Of a stretch of 64,000 nucleotides of DNA, positions 1-12,391 are shown one piece after another. The stretch spans positions 496,001 through 560,000 of the forward strand of contig JAALGY010000039.1 of NCBI GenBank assembly GCA_032358165.1, given 5' to 3'. The notes below the pieces were generated by a model. That model searched no databases and was not told where the DNA came from. It worked only from the letters and a program-made list of their open reading frames with translations. The position numbers and the translations under genes are program-made. The DNA is from Diplosphaera chodatii (taxonomy: Eukaryota; Chlorophyta; Trebouxiophyceae; Prasiolales; Stichococcaceae). Each line of letters starts with the position of its first letter. Position 1 is the first letter of the stretch.

Positions 1-506
1 CGCCTGGTAGGTATCTGCAGCGCAAGAAGAATTGCGAGCTTAAGGTCTGACGCTGGGAGCTGCCGGCATTACGGGCCGCACCGCATGCTTGGGCTTGCAC
101 GGTGCCAGCAGCCAGGCAGGCAGCATTTGACGCATGGCCTGCTGCGCACCTGTGGGGTTGATGCAGCGCACGGTCACACGCACCAGCACCTGCACGGGCA
201 CCAGGCACCTGACTCCGCTGTCGCAAGATGCTGCAGAGCCTCAGCTGCCAGGCGGCAATCGCATGATCGCATGAGGATTACAACGCAGCTGATCATACAA
301 TCGTCATGCATGCATCGTGTGCCCAAAGCATCCGTCGATGTATTTGCTCAGCTTCAGGTGCTGCCACCTGCATCTGCAGCACGCCGCACCTGGCCGTCCT
401 TGAGCTGCGGCACATCGGTCTCCCGAAGCTCCAGATTGTTGAAGCCCTTGACCTTGTCGGCGTCCAGGGTCGTCACGAAGATGCCGCGCTGCTTCTGCGG
501 CGCCAT
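1..506 (-). CDS. MECR-like reductase gene 1, 5' part, runs off the left edge
   Basis: This is the N-terminus of a medium-chain reductase (MDR) of the trans-2-enoyl reductase/quinone oxidoreductase kind. Exons on the minus strand are 506-390 (39 codons, start MAPQKQRGIF), 189-150 and 14-1. The joins keep phase, and the third exon starts with the G|AT split that completes NPTD. The motif VLVRV...CINPTD matches the LVRM..RPINPTD motif of the five complete neighbours and the INPSD motif of MECR. The cofactor domain lies outside the window, so activity cannot be judged. It is divergent from gene 2, with 617 bp between starts. The start was chosen because it aligns with MAPPDTQ of gene 4. Confidence 0.75.
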
Positions 507-1123
507 GTCGGCTGTGCTTGCAGGCGGCAGGGCTTGCTCTGCTGAGGTGATCTGCAGCGTTCAGCAGATGCAGCGAATGCTTTGAAGTCTCCTGCGAGTG
601 TGGATCGCGCAGGCGCAAGATCTCAATCTAATAGTAGAGTGGCGGAAACAATCAGCGTTTGATCAATCTGCTGCAGCCTCTGCACCTAAACCTGGCGTAA
701 TAAAGGACCATTTGGTAATGGTTGACTTTGGCAGCGGCTATGCGGCGGCACCTGCTGCATTGTATCATGTAGCCAAGCTGATGGCAGTTCAGAACAGGTA
801 GTGTGGCACAAGCGCATATAAAAGCAGGTCAACCTGCCACACGTGGGGCCTGGCGTGAAAGCTGGCCGCATGTTGGCGAAATTTAAACCTGCTCCACCCG
901 CCGCAGCTGCGGGAATAAGCACTAAGCAGCTTCCAGGCGGCACGTGCACACATTACTCAGTCTGCAAAGGAAGTGCACCTGGGTATACACTCGGGAACAG
1001 GTGCAGTCATACACCTGCAGACTGAAAACATCTCATTCCAATCTGCTATAGAGTGCGCAAGTTAGCAGGGGGAGAATCAGGACACCGTATACGGCCTAGC
1101 AATCCTAGTGCTGGTGTGCAACC
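507..1123. other. Divergent intergenic region between reductase genes 1 and 2
   Basis: About 617 bp between two divergent start codons, so it presumably holds both promoters and 5' UTRs. The sequence is rich in short gctgca and cctgc words. I see no convincing exon, RNA gene or clear TATA box. Confidence 0.5.
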
Positions 1124-3892
1124 ATGGGAAAGCAGCTGGCAGCCCGCGTGACAAGTCTTGACACGAGCAAAATAGACGATGGCTACAAGAATATCGAGGT
1201 GAGATCCACTAAGCGGACGTTGTTATGTTGCCTCAGCCTTGACGCATGTGGTGCTCATTTGGAGGGCTGTGGGGGCATGTTTCGCCAACACAGCACGCAA
1301 ATGCCTGCAAGATGCCGCTGCAGGTGCAGCAAGTCGATGTGCCGGAGCCTGGGGAGGGAGAGGCACTGGTGAAAATGTCCTTGAGGTGGGCACATGATGC
1401 ACCCTGGACTGAAACTTACCACCTCTGCAGCAGGATGCTGGTGTCGGCTCAGCTCGCAACTTTGGACACCTCGCGAGTGAAGCAGCGTTGTGACACTGAC
1501 GAAGCCGGTGTGAATGTATGTGTCCGACGTTGTCTGCAGGCCGATCAACCCCACGGACCTGCTGTCCTCGGCGGGAGTGTACCCTGGCACCGCCGATCGC
1601 ATCCCCTTCACGCAAGGCAGCGAAGGTAAGTTGCTCAATATCCGAAGATCACTGCTCGCAACCATTGCAGAGCGATGACACGCCTTTGTCAGGCGCCCTG
1701 CGGTGGGCTGAGCCGCCGACTCGTCAGCTGACGCTGGGGCAGGTGCCTCCAGCACAGACGCAGCACTCTCTGCTGCCGGCCCTGAGGATCTGTGCAGGAT
1801 GGCAAGCCTGAGCATATCGTTGCGCCCGTGGCCAGGCGTGGGCACCGTGGTCAAGAGCGCGTCGGGCAAGTTCAGGGAGGGGCAGCGGGTGGTGGCGGCC
1901 GGCGGCTGGAACGGCAGCTGGCAGGAGTACGCGCTCGCCGATGAGTCATCCCTGGTGCGCAGCCGAACAGCAGTGATCGGGCAGGCGTCATCCCGACTGT
2001 CGTGAGCTGCAGAATTGAGATGCAGAAATGCCACACACCTACCTCCTCTGTCAATATCACAATGAGGGCGTGTGGATCTTCTCGCAGCTGGAGGTGCCAG
2101 ACAGCCTCGCAGACGACACTGCTGCGCAGTTCTACGTCAACCCCACGACGGTTGTGGGCCTCGTCGATGCTGCTGGTGTACCGAAGGTGCTTTGACACTG
2201 GTGCTGCAGTCTGCACGCATTCGCCTCCACAGTTGCAATGTATATCTTGGCTGAAGGCCATGTGCTGCATCAAGAGGATGCGCTCACACATGCAACGAAG
2301 TTGTGTCGGCTGCAGGGTGGATACCTCTTGCAGGCAGCAGCAGGCAGTGCACTGGGCCGGCAGGTAGGCGCGTGGCGCTTGCGTGTTGCTGTCAGACGTG
2401 ACCTCAAAAACAAAACAAAACAAAACAAAGAGCAGCGCTCAGTACACCAGTCACCTCTGACAATGACACACGAATGCCCCCGACCTCAAGCAATAGTGCC
2501 AAGACCAGTCTCGTGTTTGCTGTTTGCAGCTGATCCAGTACGCCAGGCACGTCGGCATCAAGACCATCAACCTGGTGCGGCGGCAGGAGCAGGTGCAGCA
2601 GCTGAAGGACCTGGGGTGAGCTGCTATGCATCACACAGGGGCCTTCCCTCTCAGACCTGCTGTGCACTCACCAAACATGCCAGCTGCTGCGCTTGCAATG
2701 TCAGACAGTTGCTGAGCTTGCGTCACCTGGGCCCAGCAAACAAGCATGGCGCCAACGGAACATGAACGTTGGCAGCTGCTGTGTGTCCAGAGAGTGGAAT
2801 TGCTGCCCTGACATCCACCTGATGCTGTTGATGTGTGTGCAGGGCTGACCACGTCATCAACCAGCAGGAGGAGGACGTGGTGAAGCGGGTGATGGAGATC
2901 ACTGGGGGCGAGGGGGCGCACGCAGCGCTGGACCCGGTCGCCGGCGACTTCACCGGCACGGTGAGAGCTGCTGCAAGGTGTGGTCGGTGTTTACCGGGCT
3001 GCTGCCATGCTGGCGATCTTTCCTACAGCTTGCGCACCCTGCTCGACTGCTCTTTGTTGTGTCTGCATTGTGAAGTGTCATTGAAGACGCTGAGGATGGA
3101 GCCTGATCAACCTCACATGCGTGCCCACTGACGCTGTGCATCTGGCGGCCTGCTGCAGCTGGTGAAGTGCGTGCGGAAGTGGGGGACGGTTCATGTTTTT
3201 GGGGCGCTGCAGGGTGGGGGCCATGTGACAGTCCAGGTGCACATGATGCAGTACGCTGTGCTGTTCTTTCGATTCATTGACCAACCGGCGCGCTCACCAC
3301 CAGTCTGCTGACAATGCTGCTCCTGCACGAGCACGTGCGCTCAGTGATTGCACCAGTAAGCGGGGAAGCAGCCTGCCAAACATATATGTGCCCGGCTGCA
3401 TATGTTGCTGTCAGCTCCTGGGTGCTCGAACCGTTCTGAGCTCAAAACAGACTGGCGGGGTGCTGCGCTGCAGCTGACGGACATCCTGACAACCGGCAAA
3501 GCGGCGCGTGGCTTCATCCTGGCGATCTGGCTGCACAAGGACGGCCCCGAGAAGGCACGTGAGCGGCTGCAGTACACCATGCAGCTGCTGGCGGACGGCG
3601 TGATGACCCCGCCCACAGGTGCTGCGCTGCTGGATTGCCCCCTGCCACACGCAGTTGCTTCCTGCTTCCTTCTGGGCGCGGCCGCGCTCAAGCTGCTGGC
3701 AGGCTGCAGCACTTGCAGCCGGGGTGCAGACGCATTGACTCGGCCAATTTCAGCTGCCGCTCAAGCCGACATGACAGGATGCTCTGGCCCGTTTTTGCTG
3801 CAGCCACCGAGACGTACCCGCTGGGCGACCTGCACGCGGCCATAGCGGCGCACCAGAAGGCGGGCCGCGACGGCAAAATCTTCATTAAGTGA
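1124..3892 (+). CDS. MECR-like reductase gene 2 (334 aa, 11 exons)
   Basis: Probable NADPH-dependent 2-enoyl thioester reductase or quinone oxidoreductase of the zinc-free MDR group. Exons: 1124-1198, 1324-1385, 1540-1625, 1836-1954, 2088-2186, 2316-2363, 2530-2615, 2843-2960, 3159-3236, 3474-3618, 3804-3892; they join in phase to 1005 nt. The GroES-like half carries RPINPTDLL, then GVYPG (Tyr at the place of the MECR catalytic Tyr) and GSEGVGTV. The Rossmann half carries LLQAAAGSALGRQLIQYA, the cofactor-binding loop, followed by GIKTINLVRR, very like the TINVVRDR of MECR. The C-terminus DGKIFIK is typical. An in-frame stop lies just upstream of the ATG, so no targeting extension is encoded in this exon. 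It is a close tandem copy of gene 3. The substrate is inferred from the family only. Confidence 0.88.
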
Positions 3893-4683
3893 GGTGCAGA
3901 GGGCGCCGGGAATGCGGCAGCGGCGGACGTACCTACAGCGGCAGGGTGCCAGCAGATTCAGGAGCGAAGCAGCCAAGGGTCACCTGGCAGCTTCCATCAC
4001 ACCAGCCAGAGTCTCCTGGGAGGAACCTCTGGAAGCGTAGTCTTCCACCGCATTCATGAGGCAGGCATCGGAGACAACTGCCACATTTTGTAACAAGCTA
4101 TAGTACGGAAGTGTATATGTGTACCGGTAACAGGCGATTCGGTTCGATGTGTCTGACTTCACCCGTTGAAATTGACGGTGCCATCCAGAGTCGCCGCTCC
4201 CGCTATGGCCATGCATATGCAATCTCCAGGCACAGTCTGCTTGGTCACGTCACCACTGCCACTTCTCACGAGACACCCGTGCAACTAAAGATGTGCTTTT
4301 GCTGCAATTAGCCGCTGACTGGTCGCGCAAGAAAGTAAATATAATATCTTAAACACGCATTGTACATGCATGAATCCCATCTCCGTTAACATTCCATGTT
4401 GCTGCTCACGCATGACTACAACCACTTCGGGCAGACAGCCTATGTCATCTGGATGTGTGTACGTGCGGGAAGCTGACGTGTGCCATGCACACTATCGGGC
4501 ACATGCGTAATACTTCGACGCAGCTGCGGATCTTGCCACTGTTGCACAGTCCAAGAATCACTAGAATCTGAAACCAAATGGGGCAGTCGCAACACAGCGC
4601 TCGTAAGCAGTTCAATATAACCGGCTCGCAGCGCCAAATGCCTTCATTGCTCATTCCTGCCTCCCTAATCTCCAGTGATCCTG
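3893..4683. other. Intergenic region between reductase genes 2 and 3
   Basis: Contains the 3' UTR of gene 2 and the promoter/5' UTR of gene 3. No exon or RNA gene recognised. The middle part (about 4320-4400) is more AT-rich than the genes. Confidence 0.5.
4089..4093 (+). terminator. Candidate polyadenylation signal TGTAA of gene 2
   Basis: TGTAA, the usual chlorophyte poly(A) signal, lies 197 nt past the gene 2 stop codon. Confidence 0.4.
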
Positions 4684-7600
4684 ATGAACGCTGCCCTCAG
4701 CCGCTGCCGGGTTGCACCAGTCGCTCGTTCACTGCACGTACACGCCTGTGCTGCACTGCAAGATACCAGCATGAAGCAACAGCTCGCAGCCCGCGTGACC
4801 AGCCTCAAGAGGTGCAAGATCGACGACGGCTACAAGAACATCGAGGTATCCCTGCATGAGTGTCGAACGCAGAGCATTGCGAAGTCAGCAGTGACACAGA
4901 TGCCGTGCATGTCATGTGCAGCGCCCACAGTATTACGATGCAGTGCAACGTCGACCTGCAGGTGCAGCACACTGATGTTCCGGAGCCTTCCAACGGGCAA
5001 GCGCTGGTCAAGATGACCTCCAGGTGGGGTGCACCTTGTTCGTGATGGTACAGCCGTATCACCAGCATCTCTGTCCACGCAGTGCCTTCAGGCCGCTGAA
5101 CGCTCAGCAAACATGGGCGGATTGCAAGGCTGGCAAGACTTTGTGCCATATTAAACGATCATACGCATGCACCTGCCTGCAGGCCGATCCTGCCTGCGGA
5201 CCTGTTGTCGTCGGCGGGAGTCTGGCCTGGAACCGACGAGCGAATCCCCTTCACCGAAGGCCTTGAAGGTAGAGGGGCCAATTTCGTGCTTAGCTTATGT
5301 GTGTGCAGTCCACTGCTGCTACAGCGTGCAAGTCTCCCAAGCAGGGATATTGGTCTCATTGTCAGCAGCGCTGAGATGAACGGCCAAGCCTGAACAGCAC
5401 TGGCATCCGATCCTGCCTTGGCACACATCACTGATCACATTGAGCATCCGCTTTGGCAGGCCTGCAGCCTGGGGCTCCACAGCTCAGCTCTGGCAGCAGT
5501 GAAGAGTGTGTATAGGCTTCTGCTTCGAGCCGTTGCGCGGGTTCATGACTGTTGCAATGCGATGCGCGCAGGCGTCGGCACCGTGGTCAAGAGCGCGTCT
5601 GGCAGCCTGAAGGAGGGGCAGCGCGTCGTGTCGGCCTTCGGCTGGAACGGCACCTGGCAGGAGTACGCGGTCGCCGACGAGTCGTCCCTGGTGAGCCACG
5701 GAGCTGATGTGCAGGGGTTCTGCCTGCCATTTTGGCACATGAAATGCGCTGCCAAAATCGCCAACTAACATGCGCTGCCAACTGACATGCGCTGCTCAAG
5801 CAGAACCCTGCGCTGCTTCCTCACAGACAGATCAAATGCACGGCCCATGTCGTGTCCTGACTGCCAGTGCTGTTGCTGCTACCCTGCAGCTGACGGTGCC
5901 GGACAACCTTGACGACGACACCGCCGCACAGGCCTTCGTCAACCCGACGACTGTTGTGGGACTGGTTGATGCTGCCGGCGTGCCGAAGGTGCGCATGAAG
6001 AATCTTGGTTGGGTTCCAGCGTGTTGTTGGTGCATGCAAAAGTTGCAACTTGAATTGGCCAATGGGGCTACCCCATGGGGCCTCACGTGACAACTTGTAC
6101 AGCCACAGTGCATACGTGCACAGCACACCATTGCATGCTATACTGAAAGTGTAATGATCAGTCAATTCTGATGCGCGGCGCCTGCTGCAGGGCGGCTACC
6201 TCCTGCAGGCGGCAGCAGCCGGTGCCGTCGGACGTCAGGTGCGCAGCAGCATTTGCAAACTGCGTCACAGGCGCACTGCCATACGCTGCCGGCGCTCTGC
6301 ATGCACCTCACATACAATCGCTCGGCCCGTCTGCAATTGTTGCGTACACCGTACTGCCCATCGACACAGCGACTTCTGCAGGGAAGAGGTGCCGTCGCTG
6401 TAAGAGTCTCAGCCACTGTGCCGACCGTGTTGGCTGTGGTGCGTGCAGCTGATCCAGTACGCCAAGCACGTCGGCATCAAGACCATCAACCTGGTGCGGC
6501 GGCAGGAGCAGGTGCAGCAGCTGCAGGACCTGGGGTGAGCTCTTCATGTGCCAAGCCTGGCCCCTTCTTGCGTTATGCCCAGCCGAATTGACAGCTGTCA
6601 CTGTGTCACCTGGGGACCATCCCATTGCACACAGCGCCGTGGATATGCTCGGGGAGGTGGCAGGGATGCTGACTGCACATTCAGCAAGCCTGTCGACGGT
6701 GTTGCCGATGTTGTCAGCGCCATGGGAACGCAATGACGTGCTCTACTGTGACATGCAGGGCCGACCACGTCATCAACCAAAGCGAGGAGGATGTGGTCAA
6801 ACGGGTGTTGGAGATCACAGGCGGCGAGGGGGCGTACGCTGCGCTGGACCCCGTCGCTGGCGACTTCACCGGCACGGTGAGTGAGCAGCCACTCGTTGCA
6901 GCCACGCTGGCCACCACTTGCGTGTCAGCTTGAAAAGCCCGCGATCGCCGCAGAGGCGCATGCATTACACACCAGGCAGACATGCACACTGCAGCCCTCG
7001 TCGCGTGTTGCTCACTGGGTGCTGCGCAGGCATCAGCAGTATTGTGCGCTAGGCTGCTAAATGTGTGATGAGCTCCCGCGGGCATTGTCGGTATATCTAG
7101 CCTACTTTGGCAGACAGCATCAGCCCTGGCGCAGCTGACTGGGTGTGTGGCGCCCTGTTGCAGCTGCTGGAGTGCGTGCGCGCGTGGGGTACATGTCACG
7201 TCTACGGCGCGCTGCAGGGTGGGGCCGACATCACCTTCCCGGTGAGCAGAGAGGACAATGTTTGAATGTTCGTATGTGGTAATTGACAACTGAAGTATCT
7301 GCATCAGCTAGCGTCGCCATGCTAACGTCGGGCGCATGCAACTTGCCAGCATGAGCAAGGTTCCGAACACGGCCCAGCACTGTGCATGGCACGATGCAGT
7401 CTGGAGCCGCATGTGTGTGTCTGGTTGACACCCGCTGTAGTGCTTGCATGATCTGTCTATCTCGCTCCTGGCCGAGGAAGGCTCTTCAGACCGCCGTGTG
7501 CTTGGCCTGCAGCTCATGAATGTTTTCGTCACTGGAAAAGCGGTGCGCGGCTGGATCCTGCTGCGCTGGCTGAACAAGGACGGCCCAGAGAAGGCTCGTG

Positions 7601-8029
7601 AGCGACTCGACTACACGATGCAGCTGCTGGCGGACGGCGTGATGACCCCGCCCAAAGGTGTGATGCTGGAAGGGCTCGAAGGGAAACTGAAAAACTGGAC
7701 ATAGTAGTGCTGCGACTGTGTCAGACCTTTGATGACGCTGGCTGGGCAGACTTCACGGTGGCCAGTGGCAGTTTGCAGCATGCTGTGCAGTTCCTCGAGT
7801 GCAGTGAGCACCTCACAACGAAGCATTGTTGTGGGGCAGGCTTCAAGCAGTGGCACTGCAGTGCTGGTGTGCATGGCTGGGCTGAGTGCAGAGACGTGCT
7901 GCAAACTGCACGGTGATAAATACCAATTGCTTGCCTGCAGCCACCGGGACGTACCCGCTGAGTGATCTGCATGCGGCGATAGCGGCGCACCAGAGGGCGG
8001 GCCGCGACGGCAAGATTTTCATCAAGTAA
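4684..8029 (+). CDS. MECR-like reductase gene 3 (363 aa, 11 exons) with possible mitochondrial presequence
   Basis: Tandem paralogue of gene 2 with the same exon plan. Exons: 4684-4845, 4962-5023, 5183-5268, 5572-5690, 5890-5988, 6191-6238, 6449-6534, 6759-6876, 7164-7241, 7513-7657, 7941-8029. Internal exons 2-11 match those of gene 2 in length one for one. Two starts are possible: ATG 4684, or ATG 4771 which aligns with gene 2. The upstream 29 residues (MNAALSRCRVAPVARSLHVH...) are rich in Arg, Ala, Ser and His and lack acidic residues until near the end, as in a mitochondrial transit peptide, so I prefer 4684. Oddities: INPTD has become ILPAD, and the MECR-type catalytic Tyr is Trp (GVWPG), so catalysis may be altered. 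The cofactor loop LLQAAAAGAVGRQLIQYA is intact. Confidence 0.87.
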
Positions 8030-8732
8030 GCCACATGCGCAAGTAAGGTTTGCGCCAGACCAGCGCTGGCACAACGATGAGGCGGCGGCTAGGACAAAAT
8101 AGGCCGTGCAGGCCAAGGCTGTTTGATGTGATGAGATTTGAAGGGTGCTCGCCATATGGTGCTAACTGCGGATGGCGATGCTATTGTCGCTGCACGTTCG
8201 GACCGTGTGCAGCGGTCCTGAACACTTGGGCCATCATTGATAGTGGTGTCAGCTCCAGCAGCAGCTGATATTGCCTGCCGGTGTGTTGTTGCGCTGTGCC
8301 AAAGGCTGCAGCCTCCACACATGCAGGTCATGCATGTTGCTGTTGCAGCACCGCTTGAGATGTCCCTTGCTTGCCACTGCACTTTTTGTTATTGTTGTTG
8401 TCAGACTTCACATTTTACCTGCATACTATTGAAACTGTGCGCTGATGCAATTTGAAACCCGAGCAAATGACATGCAACCAGACATACAGACAACAGCTCA
8501 GATCAGATCCCAAAGTCTTTCATCAGCCCTGCACAGCTGTTCACTATCGTCTGCTGCCGCTTGGTGTCCCATCAACTGAATCGGCCACTGCTGTCAAAGT
8601 AGAACCAGCAGCAAGCGAGCAGGCTGCCGGGTCAGCGTCCAGCACGTCTTGAGCCTGTTTTACCCTGCTTCTAAACTCTGGCACGACACACCGCCATGCT
8701 GCTGGTCCTCGTGGCAGGCAGCAGGAAGCAGC
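8030..8732. other. Convergent intergenic region between genes 3 and 4
   Basis: Stop codons of two convergent reductase genes face each other across about 700 bp. It should hold both 3' UTRs. No exon, RNA gene or repeat recognised. Confidence 0.5.
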
Positions 8733-11700
8733 TCAGCCCTCCAGGAACACCTTCTCGCCTCCGGGCGCCTTCTGCGCCTCGGCCACCGCCTCACGCACCT
8801 GCAGCAGACGTCTGCCCAGACATCATGCGCTGATTATATACATATGCGTCAAGCTTTAGCACTGACGTTGCATCTGGTGGATTGCGTTCCCTACTAAGTC
8901 TGAGCGCTGGGTGCATCTGCAATAGCTGAAGGTGTAGGAGCTAACAGAGCAGCTTCAGGTGGGGCGCATGAAGAGGCCTACCTGTCCAGCTTGAACACCT
9001 TGCCTGCAGGATTGCGGAACACCAGTCTTCTAGGGTTTCTGGTCGCACACCTTGCTATGCATGTACACATGGTGCACAGCACACCAGACCAGCTGCTTGT
9101 GGTGTCTGTGCATGATCTGCATTGTCAGTGTGAAGGCCGCAGACTGAGCTCACCGTCTGTGGGCACGGTGACGACGCCGTCCGCCAGCAGCTGCAGCACA
9201 TGCTCCAGGCGCTTGCGGTACCCCTCGTGGCCCCCCTGGGGCAGGTACTTCTGCAGGTTGAAGCTCTTGATCGTCTTGCTGCAGGTAGGTCAAAGGCAGC
9301 GTGAGATCAAGGCAATTGTTGACAGAGGCAAGCACATTTCACTACTCACATGCAGTATCTGAATGGCAGGAGGCCTTGCAGGCATCATTGTATCCCCTGC
9401 TGCTGAAGCAGGTGATACAGCAGCCAGAGCAAAGCCACTGCTGCAGCCGGGCATCGTAACTGAGCACTGCTGCATGCCTGAAAGATTGCCGGATTCGTTT
9501 AGTAAACGGATCTCAAGCAAAGGAGGTAACAGCGCACCTGTACAGCCACATGTCCACGGTGCCGACCGTGGCCACATCAGTGCCCAGCATGCCGTACACG
9601 TACGAACTGCCGTACTTCCGCATCGCCGCCTCCACCTGCGAGGTACATCCGCTGTATGTGCATCCGCTCATTGCAACTGTTGACCAGAGCCATTTCCGCC
9701 AGATGTGCATGTTGACCGGCGTGGCACGGCATAGGTCATGCACGGCATGCCAGATCCTCGACCAGCCCATTGATGTGGCCCACGTGCAATGGACCAGTGA
9801 GCTACTATCTGGCATGCCGCACACTGAGGAGGACACCATGGATATAGGTTCATGATGCTTTGCACAGGCCTGGACAGTCCAGATGCTGCGTTTCACGGGC
9901 ATGTGATTTCATGTAGTAACGAACCCCCACCGCAAAGGTCATGCGCCCGCCAACGGCATCAAAGCCGGCGTGGACGCCCTCGTTGCCGGGCGTGTACTTC
10001 TTGACCTGCTTGGAGATCTCCGGCACGTCGAACTTGCCGGTGTCGTAGTCCCCCGGGTACCCCTGGAAGAAGATGACCTCATCTGCCCTGCAGTGGCGAA
10101 TGACTTCATGGAACATGATTCTGGTGCAAACCCCATGTGCCATTATTTGCAGGCAGCAAAATGGTAGTGTTGGTGGCTTGACCCTCAGGCCACGGCTGGC
10201 ATGTGCCAAGCAGGCCAGGAGACGCATAGATTGACCAGTGCAACTGTAGTAGAACTGGACGCACCCCAGGTCCTTCAGCTGCTGCACGTGGTCCTCGTTG
10301 CGCACCAGGTTGACGGTGTGCACCAGCTTGTGCTTCGCGTACTGCACCACCTGCGCATGAGCGAGTTACGGTGTGTGTCAAAATCCGATGATGAGTGTAT
10401 GTGAACATGTCAGCTTCATCCACATGATGTTGAAATTGCCTCGTATCGTATTCAATTCAATTGGCAATTTAAATCAATTGAATTCAATTGGAATTATCGT
10501 ATCCAGAGGGGGCACTGTATGGTGTGGTTGACAAGCTGGTTGTGATCTCGATCAGCAAACTGGTGAACAGCGAAGCATGTTCATCAAGTTTGCTGCCGAA
10601 CATAAGTCCAGACTGTCGAGGCTACAAACTCACTAAGCTGCAGACTGACAAGGCAATGCAGGGACAGCTTCAGGTGGAGGGTTTTTCCAGGTGGAGGGTT
10701 TCCGCACCATGCGGCCGACGGTGGAGCCTGCCGCTGACTGCACCAGCCAGTCGCCCTGCAGCAACACGAGGTTTGACCTGCCAATAATTCATCAGACAAA
10801 ATGAAAGCTAGCAGTTCACAGCGACCTGCTACTGTCCTGCAGCATGCTGGGCTACGCAGCGTGTCGTGTCCAGCTTGCAAGAAATGATGTGAGTCAGAAG
10901 CACTTGCAAGTGCTCACCTCGTCCAGCCCTGCCTGCTCAACGAGGCCTGTAGCTGTGGTGGGGTTGATCTGCAGTTTGCAGCAAAGCAGCCACATCGTGA
11001 GTAAGACTGTACATGCATGTGACCTGTTAATGGTGTGCCCAAGTCTGGCTTGTGCAGGGAGCAAGTGCGACCTGCAACGATCACATGCTGCTAGGCAGCT
11101 TCGGCACACACCAGGAACTGAGCCGCAGTCTTGTCATCCACTTTGTCTGGCACCGCAAACTGCAGGGAAAGCTCCAAAAGCGCTAAACACTTTCGCTTGC
11201 AATCAACCTTTAAAGATTACCGCCAGAATAGCAGCAAGCACAAGCATTGGCAAGATTCGAGGTAAGCAACAAGACCAGATTGAGCTCACCAGCTTCTTTT
11301 CGTCCTCCACGACATACTGCTGCCTGCATGCCATGAAACAGACAGCAATTCACCATACGTTCTATTGCTGCCTGCCCGGCGTGCCCTTGCCTGGTGGATG
11401 GTCGAACTTCATGCTACTCATGCCAACACCTCACCAGGTGCCGTCGGACCAGGCACCACACACCACGCGCTGCCCCTCCTTGAAGCTTGACACGCCCTCA
11501 CCCAGTGCCTCCACCGTGCCCACCCCCTGCATCATCGAACTTGTCACATCGAACCTGACCCTCAGCACATTGCCCCCGCTAGGTGCAGGCTGATGGTACA
11601 TTGGGTTCGGCATTCTTCATGTTTGTGCAGCACAGCATGGTTCAGCATGTGCCCATGGCACATCTGGTGCAACACATTGGCCTTGCCTCAGAGCCAGGTA

Positions 11701-12391
11701 TGAATGGCGGTGGGCGGATGATGTGGCGGCCCGCCACGGCCATCAGGTCCGCGGGGTGCACCGGCCGCAGCTTCAGCCGCACCAGTACCTGCAGTCCATG
11801 CACGCGATGATTGGGTAACGTGCCTGCCATTCTAACAGGTTTTTCGAGTCCGCACACAATGCAGCTGAATGCGGCAATGGGCCTGGTGATGAGCTGTTGT
11901 TTGAGTGAAGGCCCTAACCAGCCAACATTGACCTTGATGACCTTCCCTCAGTTCATCATATTTAGAACCGCATAGTGGAGCTTGACCACCACTAAGCGCA
12001 GCATGTCGTATTGTTGTGCTGCATTTTGGTGCTGTCTGCACTCCACGATGCCGCATTGGCTATCCAAAGATAAGTTTTTCAACAGCAACAGCACAAACAT
12101 TGCAAGCACATTGGCTCGTCTTGTTCTGATATCCATTGCCATTGCCATTGACAACGCGCAGCTGGCTGCGCTTGAGCCTGGTCAACCCTAACTCTGACCT
12201 GATGAGCAGGGAGCTTTCTCGTGAGCAGCCTAAACCACGGAATCAGATGGTACACCAACCTGCCCCTTCTGCGGCTTGGGTACCGGCCGCTCCTGCACCT
12301 CCAGGTCCGCCCACTCGTCCACAAACTCGTCCACCTTCATGACCCGCAGCCGGGTGACCACGACCGCCGTCTGTGTGTCAGGCGGCGCCAT
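8733..12391 (-). CDS. MECR-like reductase gene 4 (357 aa, 13 exons)
   Basis: Same MDR family. Exons in coding order: 12391-12260, 11788-11687, 11526-11435, 11323-11290, 11159-11112, 10968-10918, 10755-10708, 10350-10265, 10087-9931, 9635-9538, 9278-9154, 9003-8982, 8811-8733; total 1074 nt in phase. Recognisable parts are VLVRLKLRPVHPADL, GSEGVGTV, INPTTATGLVEQ, LVQSAAGSTVGRM (cofactor loop) and HTVNLVRNEDHV. Intron 2 has a GC donor (GAG|GCAAGG). The last acceptor is shifted 12 nt upstream of the paralogue position and adds the residues RLLQ; only that choice keeps the frame. The segment with the catalytic Tyr reads GRHIIRPPPF and has no Tyr. The domain before the NAD(P) end is longer (exon 9 is 157 nt against 118 in genes 2 and 3). 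The start MAPPDTQ is the only in-frame ATG of exon 1. Confidence 0.85.
10446..10497. repeat. AT-rich palindromic stretch inside an intron of gene 4
   Basis: Repeated CAATTGAATT/AATTCAATTG words facing each other around a TTTAAA centre, so the stretch could form an imperfect hairpin. It lies in the intron between exons 7 and 8, away from both splice sites. Confidence 0.5.

Noticed and set aside
304..618. Minus-strand frame of 104 codons at the left edge
   Set aside because: It overlaps gene 1 exon 1 in another frame; the frame starting MAPQKQRG matches the paralogues.
1255..2034. Long minus-strand open frame (259 codons) across gene 2
   Set aside because: It is antisense to the exons of gene 2, has a composition typical of a shadow frame, and no domain.
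2404..2430. CAAAA repeat as a possible retroposon tail
   Set aside because: No retroposon body or target-site duplication is visible; it is a simple repeat inside an intron of gene 2.
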